DNA of 64,000 bases from Megaleporinus macrocephalus. Its lineage: Eukaryota; Chordata; Actinopteri; Characiformes; Anostomidae. A program made the translations under genes and the position numbers. The notes below the pieces were generated by a model. That model made no database searches. It saw only the letters and a program-made list of their open reading frames with translations, and had not been told where the DNA came from. Position 1 is the first letter of the stretch; the number at the start of each line of letters is the position of its first letter. The stretch is taken from assembly GCA_021613375.1 (NCBI GenBank), contig CM038714.1:40697123-40761122 (forward strand), given 5' to 3'. Below are positions 12,149 through 25,022 of this stretch, piece after piece.

Positions 12149-12842
12149 TCAAATCTGATTACCAGCCCAAACAATAATGATGCTGCAGACAAAAATTCTT
12201 TACACAACAGTTAAAATCTGTCTTCTTTAGGAATTCTTGCGAGCTGGTATTATGGTAAATTGATTTCTTTCAATAATTGATTTCTTTTTTTTGCAAAAAA
12301 AACAGCTTAAAATTTATGACAGTTGTGAATATGACAATATCACAAAATGTGGGCTCACCAATTAAAATGCTGAGCTATCCCTGGTTTTTGGAAAGCAAGG
12401 CATCATTGCAGCCTTTAAAATAATCTATATATCCAAACATAAAGGCTGAAGTTTATTTTTTACAATATTCCTAAAGTCTGTACTATCTGACCCTGAGCCG
12501 CTTTAATGCACAGTATAGGGCAGCCAATCAGAACGCTTACATTTCATTTACATCTCAACCGCAGCAGTCACAAAACTAGCCTGTTTCATTCTAAAGGATG
12601 AAGAGAAGTCAGAAAATACGACTGAAGAAATGAATTGCGACTGTTTTTGGTACACAAAACCACAAATTTCCGGGGGAAAAAAACAAAACAATATACAACC
12701 AAAGGTAGAATATGCACTCTAACATCAAACTGATCACTTGCAACCAGTTAAGTGCCTTTAGGACCCAAGACGACCAATGAGATCGTATGTGTAAGGTTTT
12801 AATAGTGTAGAACGTAGAACTACGATTAGCCATGGAATTTGA
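12149..12842. other. Non-coding stretch
   Basis: AT-rich intronic sequence with no recognised gene or repeat end. Confidence 0.5.
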
Positions 12843-13028
12843 CTAGGGGGCGGTGAGCACACGTGCCCTGAGCGGTGGGCAGCCCTTATCCACGGCACCC
12901 GGGGAGCAGTTGGGGTTAGGTGCCTTGCTCAAGGGCACTACAGTCACGACTTGCCGGTCCCGGGGATCGAACCGGCGACCTTCCGGTCACAAGACTGGAT
13001 CCCTAACCTTCAGGCCACGACTGCCCCC
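12843..13028 (-). mobile_element. tRNA-derived SINE
   Basis: Read on the minus strand, it begins GGGGGCAGTCGTGGCCTGAA, contains a B-box-like GGTTCGATCCC, and continues into a body with GAGCAAGGCACCTAACC and GTGCTCACCGCCCCCTAG. This is the layout of widespread fish tRNA-derived SINEs. A 3' fragment of the same family lies at 40880-40982. The end at 12843 is truncated relative to that fragment. Open frames on both strands here are repeat artefacts. Confidence 0.9.
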
Positions 13029-13035
13029 AAGAACT

Positions 13036-13110
13036 ATCCACCTGGCCGGATTCGAACCCACGATCTCTGTGTTGAGAGACGAGCTCTCTGTCGTTGCGCC
13101 ACAGGTTCTG
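13036..13110 (-). mobile_element. Second tRNA-like head next to the SINE
   Basis: On the minus strand this has TGTGGCGCAACGACAGAG (A-box-like) and a perfect B-box consensus GGTTCGAATCC, about 50 bases apart, as in a tRNA. The arms pair imperfectly: a 5-bp anticodon-like stem TCTCT/AGAGA is visible, but the acceptor and T stems contain mismatches. It is therefore more likely a decayed tRNA-like SINE head than a working tRNA gene. It lies directly upstream of, and in the same orientation as, the SINE at 12843. Confidence 0.6.
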
Positions 13111-14288
13111 CCCACAGCCAGAATCCTACCAACAGGAAAATAGCATGAGGCAAGAAATTCACCAAAAACAGAATGTCATGGGACTTAAAACCCACAAACA
13201 ATAGAACGGCATGAAACTTAAAACTTAGCAATAAAACAACTGCACAGGGTTAAAATCCACCAGCCGGAGAACCACATGGGGCTAAAGACCACCCAACAGG
13301 AGAGAGCCATGGTGCAAAAACAATCCACCAATAATAAAACAACATCTAACAATCTAGAAAACAACAGAACAACATCAGGCTGGAAATCCACAAACAGGAG
13401 AAATGACCTTCACAATCCACCACGAAGGAGAACAGCATGGGGCTAAATATCCACCAATATAAGCAAAGCTTGAGATGAACCGGAACTCACTTCTAAGTGG
13501 GTTACGGCCATTTTTCTGAATTGTAGGGGCAATGGTCAGAGAATATTAGGAGAAATCGCATCACAGCCTGGCACAGAATTCAGCTGAGATCTTCTTGGTA
13601 TCGTTTTATTTAGCGGGACATGCAGAAAACTTGCAATCAGTTTGCAGTGACTTTAATATTCATCCAAAGATTTCCCACAACAGTTTCCACAATAGATCCT
13701 ACTAACAGACATTCATTATGCTTTCATGGTGCTCATGAAGAATTACACATTTCAGAAGATCAAACCTGATCTGTAATCTTTCATAAGCAGGTAATGAACC
13801 ACTTTTGAAATTAGACAGGGTCGTGAACTGCACATTTTCCAATTTCAGATTAAACAGTGTGATAATGCATTAGCTTTCAGCCGCCGGCGTTTGGCAGCCT
13901 GAGATAAGGATTTGCAGGTGGCCTGCTATGATACAATAACGCTGCCAAAGAGATCCATAACCCAAATAATTGAGTTACAGTATCAGCAATTTCTCCTTGT
14001 ATTTAAGGTATGAACTCGTAGGTACTTTTCTTCATTGAGATATTTTACTGTCATTTGCAGTGTTTGAAACTCTTCCACTTATAATGATAAATGCAGTTAC
14101 AAACTGATTCAGGGATAAACAGCCCCCTGTTCATACTTCTACCAAAACAACAGTGATCTCTCAATAGCTTAGAATGGTTTAGAGCTCCCTCATGATGAGG
14201 TTTCATGAACAGTTATGGGAGCTGAACTGAGATCAACTAGCCAATGAAGCCAATAGTTCTACAAATCATTTCTATTAATGACTAGGTG

Positions 14289-14377
<89 letters not shown>

Positions 14378-17300
14378 ATACAGAGCAACTGGGTGTTTTA
14401 CTTCATCAACTTATTTAGTGATCGTAGGAAACCTATAGATAATTAACAAGCATCACATTAACAAAAACAATAGCAAAATGAAAAGTTCCAGCTTCCCTTG
14501 GCAGCCTCCACTGCAACAAAGCTCCACAAGCTGTATAGGAGCGAGAGGCTACAGTCCTGGAGGAGTTGGATCCATTCGTGAGATATTATATTCAGTTGTG
14601 TGCAAACTAAAGGCACTAGAGAACACACATCAGCACATCTAGTGCACTTTACGATGTGCAGAATTCTAAATATTGAAGAAAAACAAACAAACAAACGGCC
14701 AATGCTACCCTCACTGGACGCTGGCGATGAAGACTGCATTCACTGTGTATAAACCACATAATCTTTACATTTAGCGTAATAATGTACATCCTACATAAAA
14801 TGTTACAGAATTACTGAAAAAGTAATTGAAAATAACAACAAAGCTTGTTTTCTCCATTCAGTATCCAAAACATTCACAATAGCAAAATGTGCTGCTTTTT
14901 TAAAATGCAAAACTTGTTTTAAAGCAAATAAGAGGTTTATCATGACTTACTATCCAATATTAATTTGTTTAATATTTAAATTATATTTAAACTGTATAGT
15001 CTAGTTAAGTAACTGCAGGTACAGCTAGTCTGCAAACTTTGCAATACAAAACAGTTAAAGAAGTTTGTGCATAAGCTGTAGCTTTTGGTAACTGTAGTAG
15101 CAGCCATGTATCACAGATGGAGTAGTTTGGAACCTAAAGCTCAGCAAACTGAATGTTAAGGCTTAGAAATGGGTTTAAATGCACCTGGGAAATGAATGAG
15201 GTTGCTGGGAAGTTCTGCCACTGAAATCAAAACTGGTGTTTGCCCAATCCCTCTCCCCTCCGAGGGCTCATCTAACACCCTTCACTTGAGCTAATAAAGT
15301 AATAGAACAGCACTGGGGACTCCCCCAAGGGGAAAAGAAGAGGCCAAGTGGATGTGAACTTGTTAAAGCCAGAACTTAAACAGGGGTCATGACAGAATGG
15401 AGCCAAGGCCACAGATAAAACAAATAAATCAAAAATAAATCAATAAAACAAGTGTTGGGTTTGTCCATGTGGCAAACCTGTAGGGTTAGCAAAGACCTAA
15501 AAAGTAAACAATTTACTAAAAAGTTAATTTTCAACACATTTGTAGTTGCTAATTTGAGTTACTTTGAATAATAACAAATATGAATCCACGTCAACCTGAG
15601 ACCCTTTGCGGATTGTTTGACTGAGATCAACTGTTTGAACATGTGAGTTAAAACAGTAATTTGAATGCATTAACTAGTGGACAAATCCACCTGAAGACCA
15701 GCAGAGGACACTGATGTATTGAGCTGAGTGCAGGAAAAATATATTTGCTTTAATTTAATTTAAGGTATCCACATAAGACCAAATCCAAGCGAGTTTGATT
15801 AACCGTTACAGCCTCCAAGTAATCGTTTTGGATGCTTCCTGGATTATTTGGCCAGAGCAGTACCTGGGTAATAATAGGAATAGAGATTCATACTGGTAAC
15901 ATACTACCTACGACTATTGGACACAATCAGTACGTAACAGCTAAGGTCATTCTGACAGACTGTAATACGGAGGTGTTGGGGACGGTTTGGCTTCTACCGT
16001 TTTATTGAACCATAAAAGAAGAACTTGTTAACCACATGGAACTTGGAGTGATGGTGATTGTAAAGGGAGAGGAACCAAGAGAAGCACCACAGTTAATCTA
16101 TTCATTTTACAATAGGCTGCTCACCAATTATTTTTAGAAACAATTCATACCCACAGCCTTACTATGTATTGACCTAGCAGTCCATATCCTCTTCTTCATC
16201 TCCCCACTTCACCACCAGGACTCTCCAGGTCCACCCCAGACTGCTCCTCAAACTCCAATCAGTATCCATCACCGTGGCATGTGAGAAGCCTCAGTTTTCT
16301 CAGTGGACTTTCAACAGACACAATCCAATAAGAGTGGCTCTCCGTCAGGCCAGATGCATGCTAGCGGCCTTCGGTGACTAATAGCATGGGCGCGCTCGTG
16401 TTAGCCGCAGGATCTATCGGTCAATTAGGTTCTGCCACTGGTGAAAGAATGAAGCCTGGCAAGAGCAGACCAGGAAGGTGTACGGCTTCTCATACTAAAG
16501 ATGGGAATATATATTCAAGGTCATTGGCAGTCAGCTCGTCTACAAATGTGGATATAAGAAGACCGAGACTATCCAAACAGTACTAATAGCCCCTTCTTCA
16601 AACCCCTTAATCGGAGCAGAAGTGAAATAAGAGAACATTTAGCCTAATTAAACATAACCCAGTGTTTGTTAAAGCGTCCGTCAGGAATTGCTCAATTATT
16701 CCCCTCCAACATAATGCAACGGCAAACCTTTTTCAATGTGTGGTCTTCTAAGCATCGCTTTGCAGCATCATTAATGGAAAACCGTCTGGTGCAGCGGTAC
16801 CAAACTTGTCAGGTCAGGACGACCCCAGATTTAGCCAATTAGCAGTACCATTCATTGGCCTCATTCAGAGCGCTGATGCACAACAATCTTCTGGACTGTT
16901 GAAGCTATTATATTCTACTCTTTTCGATCCACACTGCAGGAGTTGTGAAGCCGACAGACTTTCTAATACAGCTGTTTCTGTAATGATGGGTATACCACCC
17001 ATGGATACCACTCTGTTATTATTGTTTATTCAGATTACAAACTGGCATTAAGTGAGAAAAACAAAAAAAAACAAAGATGTAAGAAAGATGTAATTTTCTA
17101 TTAGTGTGATGTGCTAGTGTGGCATTATAGCAGCACAACATGTTAACTAGTGATGTTTGCAAATGTCAGCTCTGTGGGTTTCAGCAAGTAATACATTTGC
17201 AATTTAACAAGCAATCTTGTAAAAGACAGACCGTGGCTAAATGTGGTGTCTAAGCAGAAATGGAGGAAAGAGAAAGAGGGGGACAAAAGGTGCCTTCATC

Positions 17301-17548
17301 AGCTCACCGATTTTCAATACAGAGAAGTAGCTTATGTAAGCTCCGGGGGTCAGGCCGTCACTGACTCACAGTCACAGCAGTGCAAACGTATGTTGTTGAA
17401 AGTAAAAAGTTTGTAGCATGCTCCAGTGAGCAGAGTGCATTACAGATGAACAGCTGTGTTTGTTTTAGCGTCCATATTTGGACTCTATTGGTCTTATTCC
17501 TGCTTGATTTGGTCACCATAAGACTCAGTCTTGGGTAATCATCCAAAA
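13111..17548. other. Long intronic stretch, no gene seen
   Basis: Contains a pure AT microsatellite (about 14290-14366). Non-repetitive stretches near 13870-13990 and 16590-16800, with AT-homeodomain-like cores (CCTAATTAAA, TCATTAATGG), E-box and GATA-like motifs, are candidates for conserved non-coding elements. No splice-supported coding frame was found on either strand. Confidence 0.45.
14290..14366. repeat. AT microsatellite, about 38 units
   Basis: Uninterrupted AT dinucleotides ending in a short AC run. Confidence 0.97.
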
Positions 17549-18086
17549 TCGCCTACTAAGTCAGTAGGTGGTAGATTGGAGCCAGTACGTACTGCTTGAG
17601 CGGTAGAGTAGTAGCTATTTCAGTTCGCGAGTGTTTAGTATCCACACAACCAACGTCCTGTGACGCAATACTGTAAGTGCCCGGTTATTCATTTATAACC
17701 ACTATTTTTGTGACACTGACCTGCGTTTTTGTTTGAATCCGTACTTAAACAGGGTCGGGCTGCATCTCGGAAAAGATGAAGCAGAAGGAACATAACTTTT
17801 TACCTCAGAAGTAGCGCCAACTTCTGCAGAGGCAGTTCACCAACAGTACACATAGCCAACGTACCGCTTTTTCAACCGCTTTGAAGCTCTGAAACTTCAG
17901 TTGACTTATGGGATAGCACAGCGCGCTGCAGTCGCATACTTTAAAAATGTCTCCCAAACCAGTAAATCATCCAGGTAATGTTTGCAGACTACTCGACGAA
18001 TACTGAGTATTCAGACTGACTAGGCGCGCTCGCCTACTGGTTTCGCCTACGGAGTAGTATGGAAATAGGTGATTTCACAACCCTAG
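17549..18086. mobile_element. Possible decayed DNA-transposon fragment
   Basis: The left edge (AAAATCGCCTACTAAGTCAG) and right edge (GGAGTAGTATGGAAATAGG followed by TGATTTCAC) are roughly inverted versions of each other. The interior is richer in CpG (GGCGCGCTCGCC) than its surroundings. No clear target duplication is visible, so both identity and limits are uncertain. Confidence 0.3.
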
Positions 18087-19679
18087 CCTTGGAATATTGG
18101 ATTTGACAAAGGTGGTCAACTAGTGCCTGGGAGCTAAGCCTAGCTTGTAGAATTGTTTCAATCAAACATACTTACATGGTTTATGACGCTGTACGACATA
18201 CTGTTAACTATAAAAATAGATAAAAGTACAGTCTGAAAGGATGGGGCAGCAGGTACAATGCAAGGAAAAACCAAAAGTAAGTCTACTCTGATTTGTATTT
18301 CAACTAAAACAGGAAAACAAAGTCAATAAGGTACCAAACAGGGGCAGATTAAGGCTATAACCATGTTTTATACAGGTGATGCAGTTATGCTTGGATACAA
18401 AAGGAGCACCTAAAGAAAGACCTTGCTATAAATGCATCAGCAGCAAAACCAGCAGTTTAAGAATAGCGTTCCTCAGCAAGCAATTACAAGGACTTGAGGT
18501 ATTTCACCATCCATATTGCAGAAGAACACTGAAAGACTCTGGAAATGTGAAGAAATCTGTGTAAATGCCACGGGCGAAAATCATAACCCACCGCTCCTGA
18601 CTTTTGATCTCTCCGACAGCGCTGCATTAAAAACCAGCATGCTTGATGGAGATCATTACATGGGCTCGGTAAATCTTCGACAGCCTGCTGTCATACACTG
18701 TTTATCACTGATGCAAGTTAAAACTGTAATATGCACAGTGAAAAGCTTAACACCATGCAGTAACGTGACGAGTCAAGGAGCAGTGTAAAGCGCGGGTGCC
18801 AGGCTGGCCTTCCTGTCTGCTGTTAAAAAAGCGTGGCGTGTTTTTAAGTTTTAAATGTGACAAAGACGACACTATGAAGTCACACGGCTGAAGACTGTCA
18901 AAACACTCAGCTTTCAAAACTAGATCAGTTTGTGTCTTCAGACCCCAAACGATTACTAAGCACGGTTAAAAGGAAAGGTGATGTAACCCAGTGGTAAACA
19001 TGCTCCTGCTCCAAATTTTTCTGAACGTGTTGCAAGCAGTCAAATCTGGAACGGAGATATACTCACAGAAAACAATGAGGCCTAACAGGTCAAATAAAAA
19101 TACCGTGTTTTTAAATGTTTTCAATTTAAAGCAGGTCAAAATCACTACATCACTGCTTTCTGGTTTTGTAGCTCCAGTGTAAAGAAGCAAGGTTCGGACC
19201 CCAAAACCTCAGACTAGCTAACTAAATAAACGCAGAAAACCAAACAAAAACAATTAAGTGTGGGACACTCAGTCTTCACAGTGGTTGGGTGTTTGTATAG
19301 GTGTGTGTGTGTGTGTACGTTTAAAAAGCCAGCCTCAAATACCATGTCACCATGATCTCAGGGTCAGAGAACCCATCTGCAGCAATTCCTGGATGACAAA
19401 CTGCCTCCATTTAGCCAACAGATAAAATCCTGTAAGAGGCGATACCAGCATTTTACAAATGAAAGGCAATGACTATGATAAAGTCCATGCTGGGCTCCCA
19501 ATACATTCCCAGCACTTTCTCTTGCTGCAAAAACGATGAGCTGGTCAATTCTGTGGGTGCCTTTTTAATTTTAAAAATGCAGACTCAGCGTAACATGTTC
19601 ATGTAACCATTCATTTTCATTACCAATCACCCATAAACTAATAAGAAAAATTATCCCCCCCCCAAAAAAAACACACAAC
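18087..19679. other. Non-coding stretch
   Basis: No gene or repeat family recognised. A short GT tract lies at about 19301-19316. Confidence 0.5.
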
Positions 19680-19687
19680 ATATTTAA

Positions 19688-19887
19688 TAGGGCTGGGTAT
19701 CGCCACTGATTTCCCGGATAAATTCGATCCCGATTCACAAGGTCCCAATTAAATTCGATTTCCGATTCGATTCAGGGGCCGGAATGCTAATTTTAAAGAT
19801 CGATCTCAGGTTTATACGAATCGATATCATATTATTCAAATGAAGATCGATTTGAATTGAAAAATCGATTTTTTAAACACACCCCTA
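19688..19887. mobile_element. hAT-like MITE, family D, 200 bp
   Basis: It runs from TAGGGCTGGGTATCG to CACACCCCTA, with repeated GATTCGAT/ATCGATTT motifs inside. Flanks are ATATTTAA and ATATTTAC, an 8-bp target duplication with one mismatch. The first ten bases resemble family B, but the interior differs. Confidence 0.82.
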
Positions 19888-20179
19888 ATATTTACTGAAT
19901 ATTAAATAAAATAAATACTAACTAATACTAAGATCTAGGTAAAATGAAAAAAAATGTCCAGTTGTTGATGATAATTATGTGATTGTTGCTAAATTCAAAG
20001 GAATAAAGCAAAACTTTGGCCAAGAATCAACTGTACTCAACTTACAACTTGCTTACAAATGACTGTAGTTCCGAACTGGACCTACAAGACAAAGTTAACT
20101 GCAATCACACGCTTGCCTTAAACCGTCAAGTTACTAAGTCATATTGATTTTTTGGCATTTAATAAAAAGGTTTAAGAAT

Positions 20180-20910
20180 TAGAGATCGACCAATATATCG
20201 GTCGACCGGTATATCGGTCTGCCGATATATCGAGCCGATATTTGGCATTTTTTTATATATCGGCATCGGACGATATCAGTGTTTCGCAGCGCCGTTTTAA
20301 AGTCAGGCTCGTCCACGGGCAGCCCTGTGCTTTTGTTGTGGTGAAACGTGCTGCTGCCGCATGTAAAGGACCCCAGGTGAAAACATGAACCAGAGCGGAT
20401 GTTTTACTCCTTAGCTCCGAGGCTAAAGCTAACTGCTGTAGTGTAATACACACACTAACACGTTACTGTTACACAGTGAGTCTCTCCGGAGCAGCCAGAG
20501 CTTCCCATATATTACTCAGCTTCCAGCACTCGAACCAAACGGAACTAAAGAGCACACTGGGTTTTTTTCTCTCTCTTTTTCTCTCTCTCTCTCTCATCCA
20601 CCTTAAAGAACACCTTAAAGTTATGTGTATGATGAAATGCATGTTAGACTCTGTCAGCAGTAATGTGGTCATACTGTATTTTTTGATGGACAGATAAAAA
20701 TATTACGTTTTTTCTTGTTAAGTCAGTGTTCAGTAAATGATATTAAGTTCAGAAATGTTGTGCATCCACTTATTATTACTAGTGTGACATTTAAGCAGCA
20801 AATAAAGCAAACTTCTAGATATCGGCCCTAAAAATCAACCCATAGCAACTATCGGCTGACCCTGACCTCTAAACATCGGCTACAGAAAAAACCATATCGG
20901 TCCATCTCTA
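20180..20910. mobile_element. hAT-like MITE, family C, 731 bp
   Basis: It begins TAGAGATCGACCAATATATC and ends CATATCGGTCCATCTCTA, an inverted repeat of about 17 bp with mismatches. It is flanked by a perfect 8-bp target duplication, TTAAGAAT. The interior carries runs of TATATCGG near the left end and a CT microsatellite (about 20568-20597). The open frames inside are not transposase-like. Confidence 0.92.
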
Positions 20911-21083
20911 TTAAGAATAGCTGCTAATGCTATTTTAAACTATGCAAGGGACCTCTGTTTATTAGCCTCATAGCTCCAGCACTAAAACAAGTGATGCAGT
21001 TATTCATACACAGCCAGAAAGAACATATCCTCATCAGACATCCTTCTAGACAGAAACGTGGCTAACTGCACTTCTCCTGCATA

Positions 21084-21473
21084 TAAGGGGTTTAAGAAAA
21101 TATCGGAAATATCGAATATCGGGATGTTATCTTTGGTGATACTGTATCGATTCTCAAAAACACAGTATCAATACACAGATTCCTGGCAGACAGTGAATCA
21201 TTGTGTGTTGTGTTTAAACCTCGGACCACTAGATGGCAGTGTTGTAATCCATTTTCAGCTCCACTCCAACATTAACAAGCAGCACAAGGGCGCAATGCTG
21301 TTCTAAACATTGGCAAAACTGTTTATACAGTGGTGTGTTTTAATAGTAGTATTTGAAAAATCACAATATATCACTTCGCTTGCAGTATCGCAATACATCG
21401 TGATATATTGAATCGTGACCGCTGTTTCATGATACATATTGCATCGCCAGGTTCTTGCAAATACACAGCCCTA
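21084..21473 (+). mobile_element. hAT-like MITE, family A, copy 5
   Basis: Co-linear with the other family A elements from AAGGGGTTTAAGAAAATATC to ATACACAGCCCTA, including the ACTAGATGGCAGTGTTG landmark. The flanks (CCTGCATA and CTAGGTGG) do not match, so the target duplication has decayed or the copy arrived by rearrangement. Confidence 0.8.
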
Positions 21474-23658
21474 CTAGGTGGTCCGGGAAAACAAGCCTGA
21501 GACACCAAACACTTCTTGTCTGACTGTCTATTCCTGGTGTAAGTGGAAAATGGTGTAAAGCTTATTTTTCTCTGAACCTTTTTCCGTAGGAGCTACAGCG
21601 CAGAAAACAGGGCATTGTGTGTTTGTGGTGAAACTCCAGAGTCTAAAAGCAGTGCCGAATACAGCAGGGTGACGGTTTCCTGCTGAGGAAGATCATACAC
21701 GCTAATTACATAACTCAAGAGTGCCGTCATCTCCAAACTGCAAACTGTCTCTCTGCAAACTGCAAACTTTTTCAAAGGGCTCAACCCAAAACAAACGCCA
21801 GAATAATTTCCAATCCTGAGATGATGAATTATACTATTAGAATGCTAATCACATGCAGCACGGATAACAGAATTTTGACAGGAACTGCAACTCTAAATAA
21901 TATCCTGGTTCTCAAACACCAGGGAACAGACAAAACGTTAAAACCATCCAGTGCTACTGCAGTTAGAAGGAGGGACAAGAAAGACGATGTTTAATCACAG
22001 TACGCACAGTTTCAGGAGCACATCATAGGCATTACCTGTAAATCTGGATCAACTTCCTTCCTAGAAATAGAGATTTAGATCAATCGTTATTAGGCAGTGA
22101 ACAACAACTAATCTTTTCATTCACACTAAATTAGGGCTGTACCGAATCCTAATTGGCTGTTCAATATAAAGGTTTGATTATTCATTTCATTCAATCTAAC
22201 AATCAGAAAACACACTGGCATTAGTCTTAGTGTGGATGTTGACCATATTAAGAAAGTCATATCCAACAGAGTCACGAGAACATATTTTTCAGCATTTAAT
22301 AATCAATAAAAGAGCGCACGATGATAGATCTGAACTGCAGCCTACTTGAATTGCTGAAATATAGTGTCAGGCTACTGTATGGCTAATGTAAATAAGCTTA
22401 TTTTACTTTTATGTCCATTAAAAACAGCATGTAATAAAAAAAAAATATACATCAAAATAAATGTATAGCATTGCCTTTTACACAATGGCAGACATCTGTA
22501 CAACAGGAGCAACCAACTTTATTTCTCTTTTAATAAGAAATTATTTAAGACTTATTTAAAAACAGCAGGTCTGTACATTTAAAAAAAATCCAGGGCAATT
22601 CATTTAAACACCAGCGCATGCTGTAATACAAGACATATTTTTTTAATTTCTTTATTTATAGTATCTAAATAAAACATTATTTCTGCTCATTTTTGTGAGC
22701 GTATGTGTTTCCTATCCTATTATAATTCACACTGACTGACCAAATAACAAATCCATTTGGACTGTTGGACTTTCCAACTGATGATTCAAGGTGTTGATTT
22801 TTAGGGGCAGCGCTGCAATAAAACACTCACTACACTGTTACAGGTGCTTTTTCCATGTAATTGTTCTGTTAGTATGTTTGACAAAAAATATACTTATTTT
22901 AATTATTATTAGGTCAGTTACATGATTCTAATTCAAGACTAAAGCATGTCTTGAGTCAGAATCATGTTACTGACCAAATAATAATAATTATTATTTGGTC
23001 TAACACCAAAGCTAAGTTCACCACTAGCTCATCACACTTATTTATCAGTCTACTTAGGCTTTAGTTGGAACCGGAAGTGTGTAAATGAGCAGTGATGGTG
23101 TAAATATGTGATATACTTATTAAAATTATAAAAGTAACTGAATTCCATTTCATCCTAACCCTGTGAGTCATCGAGGAGTCAAGTACCACCAACTCGTGCA
23201 GTGATGTTTATTGATGTTTAAGAGGGACTTTCTGGGAAAATGTGAAGAATCTGTTAAAGCCTTTCAGAGTGGTTCAATGTGAACATGGATTTCTTTGCAG
23301 TGGTGGTTGCAATGTCTACATTTTAAATTCATTTAAAGACATTTTGTTTATTTACATGTCCTACATGTACCTCATTACTATAAATACATTTTAAAAATAT
23401 TTAAGGCTTTTCTCTCTCAAAACTACTGTAAAATCAGTCAGTGTTCCAGGCATTGAATGTTACGGACATCTAGTTCCAGTTACCACAGTTGCGACTTGAC
23501 AAATTTCCACTGAATAGTACATTTCCTATTAAATCTGAATGACTTTCTTCATATCTCAACCATTCAATTATGCAAAACATTAAAAATTATTGGAATAATC
23601 TTGTTATGCAACTTGAATGATGCACAAAAAACAAAACAAGTGTTTCATATTTTGCACC
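21474..23658. other. Non-coding stretch with MITE end and a hairpin
   Basis: No gene. At about 22131 the sequence TTAGGGCTGTACCGAATCC resembles another hAT-like terminus, without a recognised partner end. A long imperfect palindrome lies at 22901-22989 and is listed separately. Confidence 0.4.
22901..22989. repeat. Long inverted repeat (hairpin)
   Basis: Left arm 22901-22940 and right arm 22946-22989 are inverted copies (GGTCAGTTACATGATTCT against AGAATCATGTTACTGACC and beyond). They are separated by about 5 bases and interrupted by a few mismatches and one 3-base gap. Transcribed, this would fold into a stem of roughly 40 bp. Confidence 0.85.
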
Positions 23659-23666
23659 AAACAGGC

Positions 23667-24578
23667 TAGGGCTGGGCGATAAAACAATAACGATAATTAT
23701 CGCAAAATAGCGTTTCCTCGATAGAACTTTAAGACGTAGTCGATAGAAAGTCCATAGAATTAAGTTCCGTCCATGTTTTGAGAGACAACATGAACAGCCA
23801 ATGAGAATGAGAATAGCGCCGCCCCAAAACCAATCAGGTGGCCGAACTAGAGTTCCAGCCATTTAATGTTTGGTTGAGGCACACAGCACAGAGTGTAGAC
23901 GTAGCAGCAGCTTAACCCACCAGCTAGTTATCTGGTCACTGCAGGCGTCACAGTCGAGAACAAAATAAGAGAAAAAAAAAAACGAAAGAAAACGTTACTA
24001 CTACTGAAAGAAACATGTTAAATGTGTCAATAATCTTCAAATAATCCGCTAAAATAGGAACAACTAGTAAACAGGTGTCCTGCTGCTGTGTTGACAAAGC
24101 GCTACGGGGTGTTTGAGCTTCAAGTGCACACACGTGTGTAGCAGTTGTACTGTTGTGTTGTGCAGAGCTGACAGAGCACCACACTGTTGTGTTTCTGTGT
24201 AAAACACTCCCACAACTTTAGATTCACGGGAGTGATTGTTTGTAACTGCAGCTTGCGCTCCGGATAAATGCTAATCGACGTAGTTTCGTAATCGATAAAC
24301 ATAAATATGTATACTTTAGGAGTTCGAGTGAGAACGCTGAGGCTAAGTTGACTTTATAACCAAAATTTCCATGGAGGGAAACTTTATTTTCTACCCAAAA
24401 CAGAATCGCTAAACCAAAAGGTTAAAATTCAATTTAAGAAAGAATTTAAATTATATCTTCCTATCTTACCTAAAGTAAAAAGGAAATAGTGATTTGATTT
24501 ATATCGTGATATATATCGATATCGAATGATATGAAAAAAAATATCGTGATAAGATTTTTCCCATATCGCCCAGCCCTA
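23667..24578. mobile_element. hAT-like MITE, family B, long copy
   Basis: 912 bp from TAGGGCTGGGCGATA to TATCGCCCAGCCCTA, perfect 15-bp terminal inverted repeats, flanked by a perfect 8-bp target duplication, AAACAGGC. It shares both ends with the 521-bp copy at 11620 but keeps about 500 bp of central sequence (roughly 23795-24300) that the short copy lacks. No full transposase frame is present. Confidence 0.95.
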
Positions 24579-24586
24579 AAACAGGC

Positions 24587-25022
24587 TAACAAACTGCTTG
24601 CAAATAATCTCAGTAATTGAACCACATAATACTCTTTATCTACCAGTTATATTGCCAAAACATGGTTAAAACACTTATATCCCAGTACATTACAGTATGA
24701 ACAACATAATCACCCAGTTGTACGGTCAACAGTCAAGTATACAATTTCACAGAGACTGGCAGATAAGCCTCGCCTTAGATGTTTCATAAGCCTGCATCTT
24801 AAGCTCTGTGACAAATTGTTTCACTTGGTCATACATCGCCAAGATGAGCGATCAATGAAATTCATCAGTAAGATCTGATCAAATCTAATTATAAACGACT
24901 GGCCTTTGTTAACGATGACTGAAATTCAGAAGCTGAAGCCCATTACTAAACTGACATTGTAATATTATAAAAAAAAATATTTCGCTGTCAAGGAACATCA
25001 CAGTTGGCGCCTTGACCATAAA
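24587..25022. other. Non-coding stretch
   Basis: No gene recognised. Non-repetitive sequence at about 24840-24970 (AAATCTAATTATAAACGACT and following) is a candidate conserved non-coding element. Confidence 0.35.

Noticed and set aside
13036..13110. Functional tRNA gene
   Set aside because: A and B boxes are good, but the acceptor and T stems mismatch and it adjoins a SINE in the same orientation.
12853..13231. Three overlapping frames on both strands
   Set aside because: They lie over the SINE and tRNA-like head; GC-rich repeat sequence gives chance open frames.
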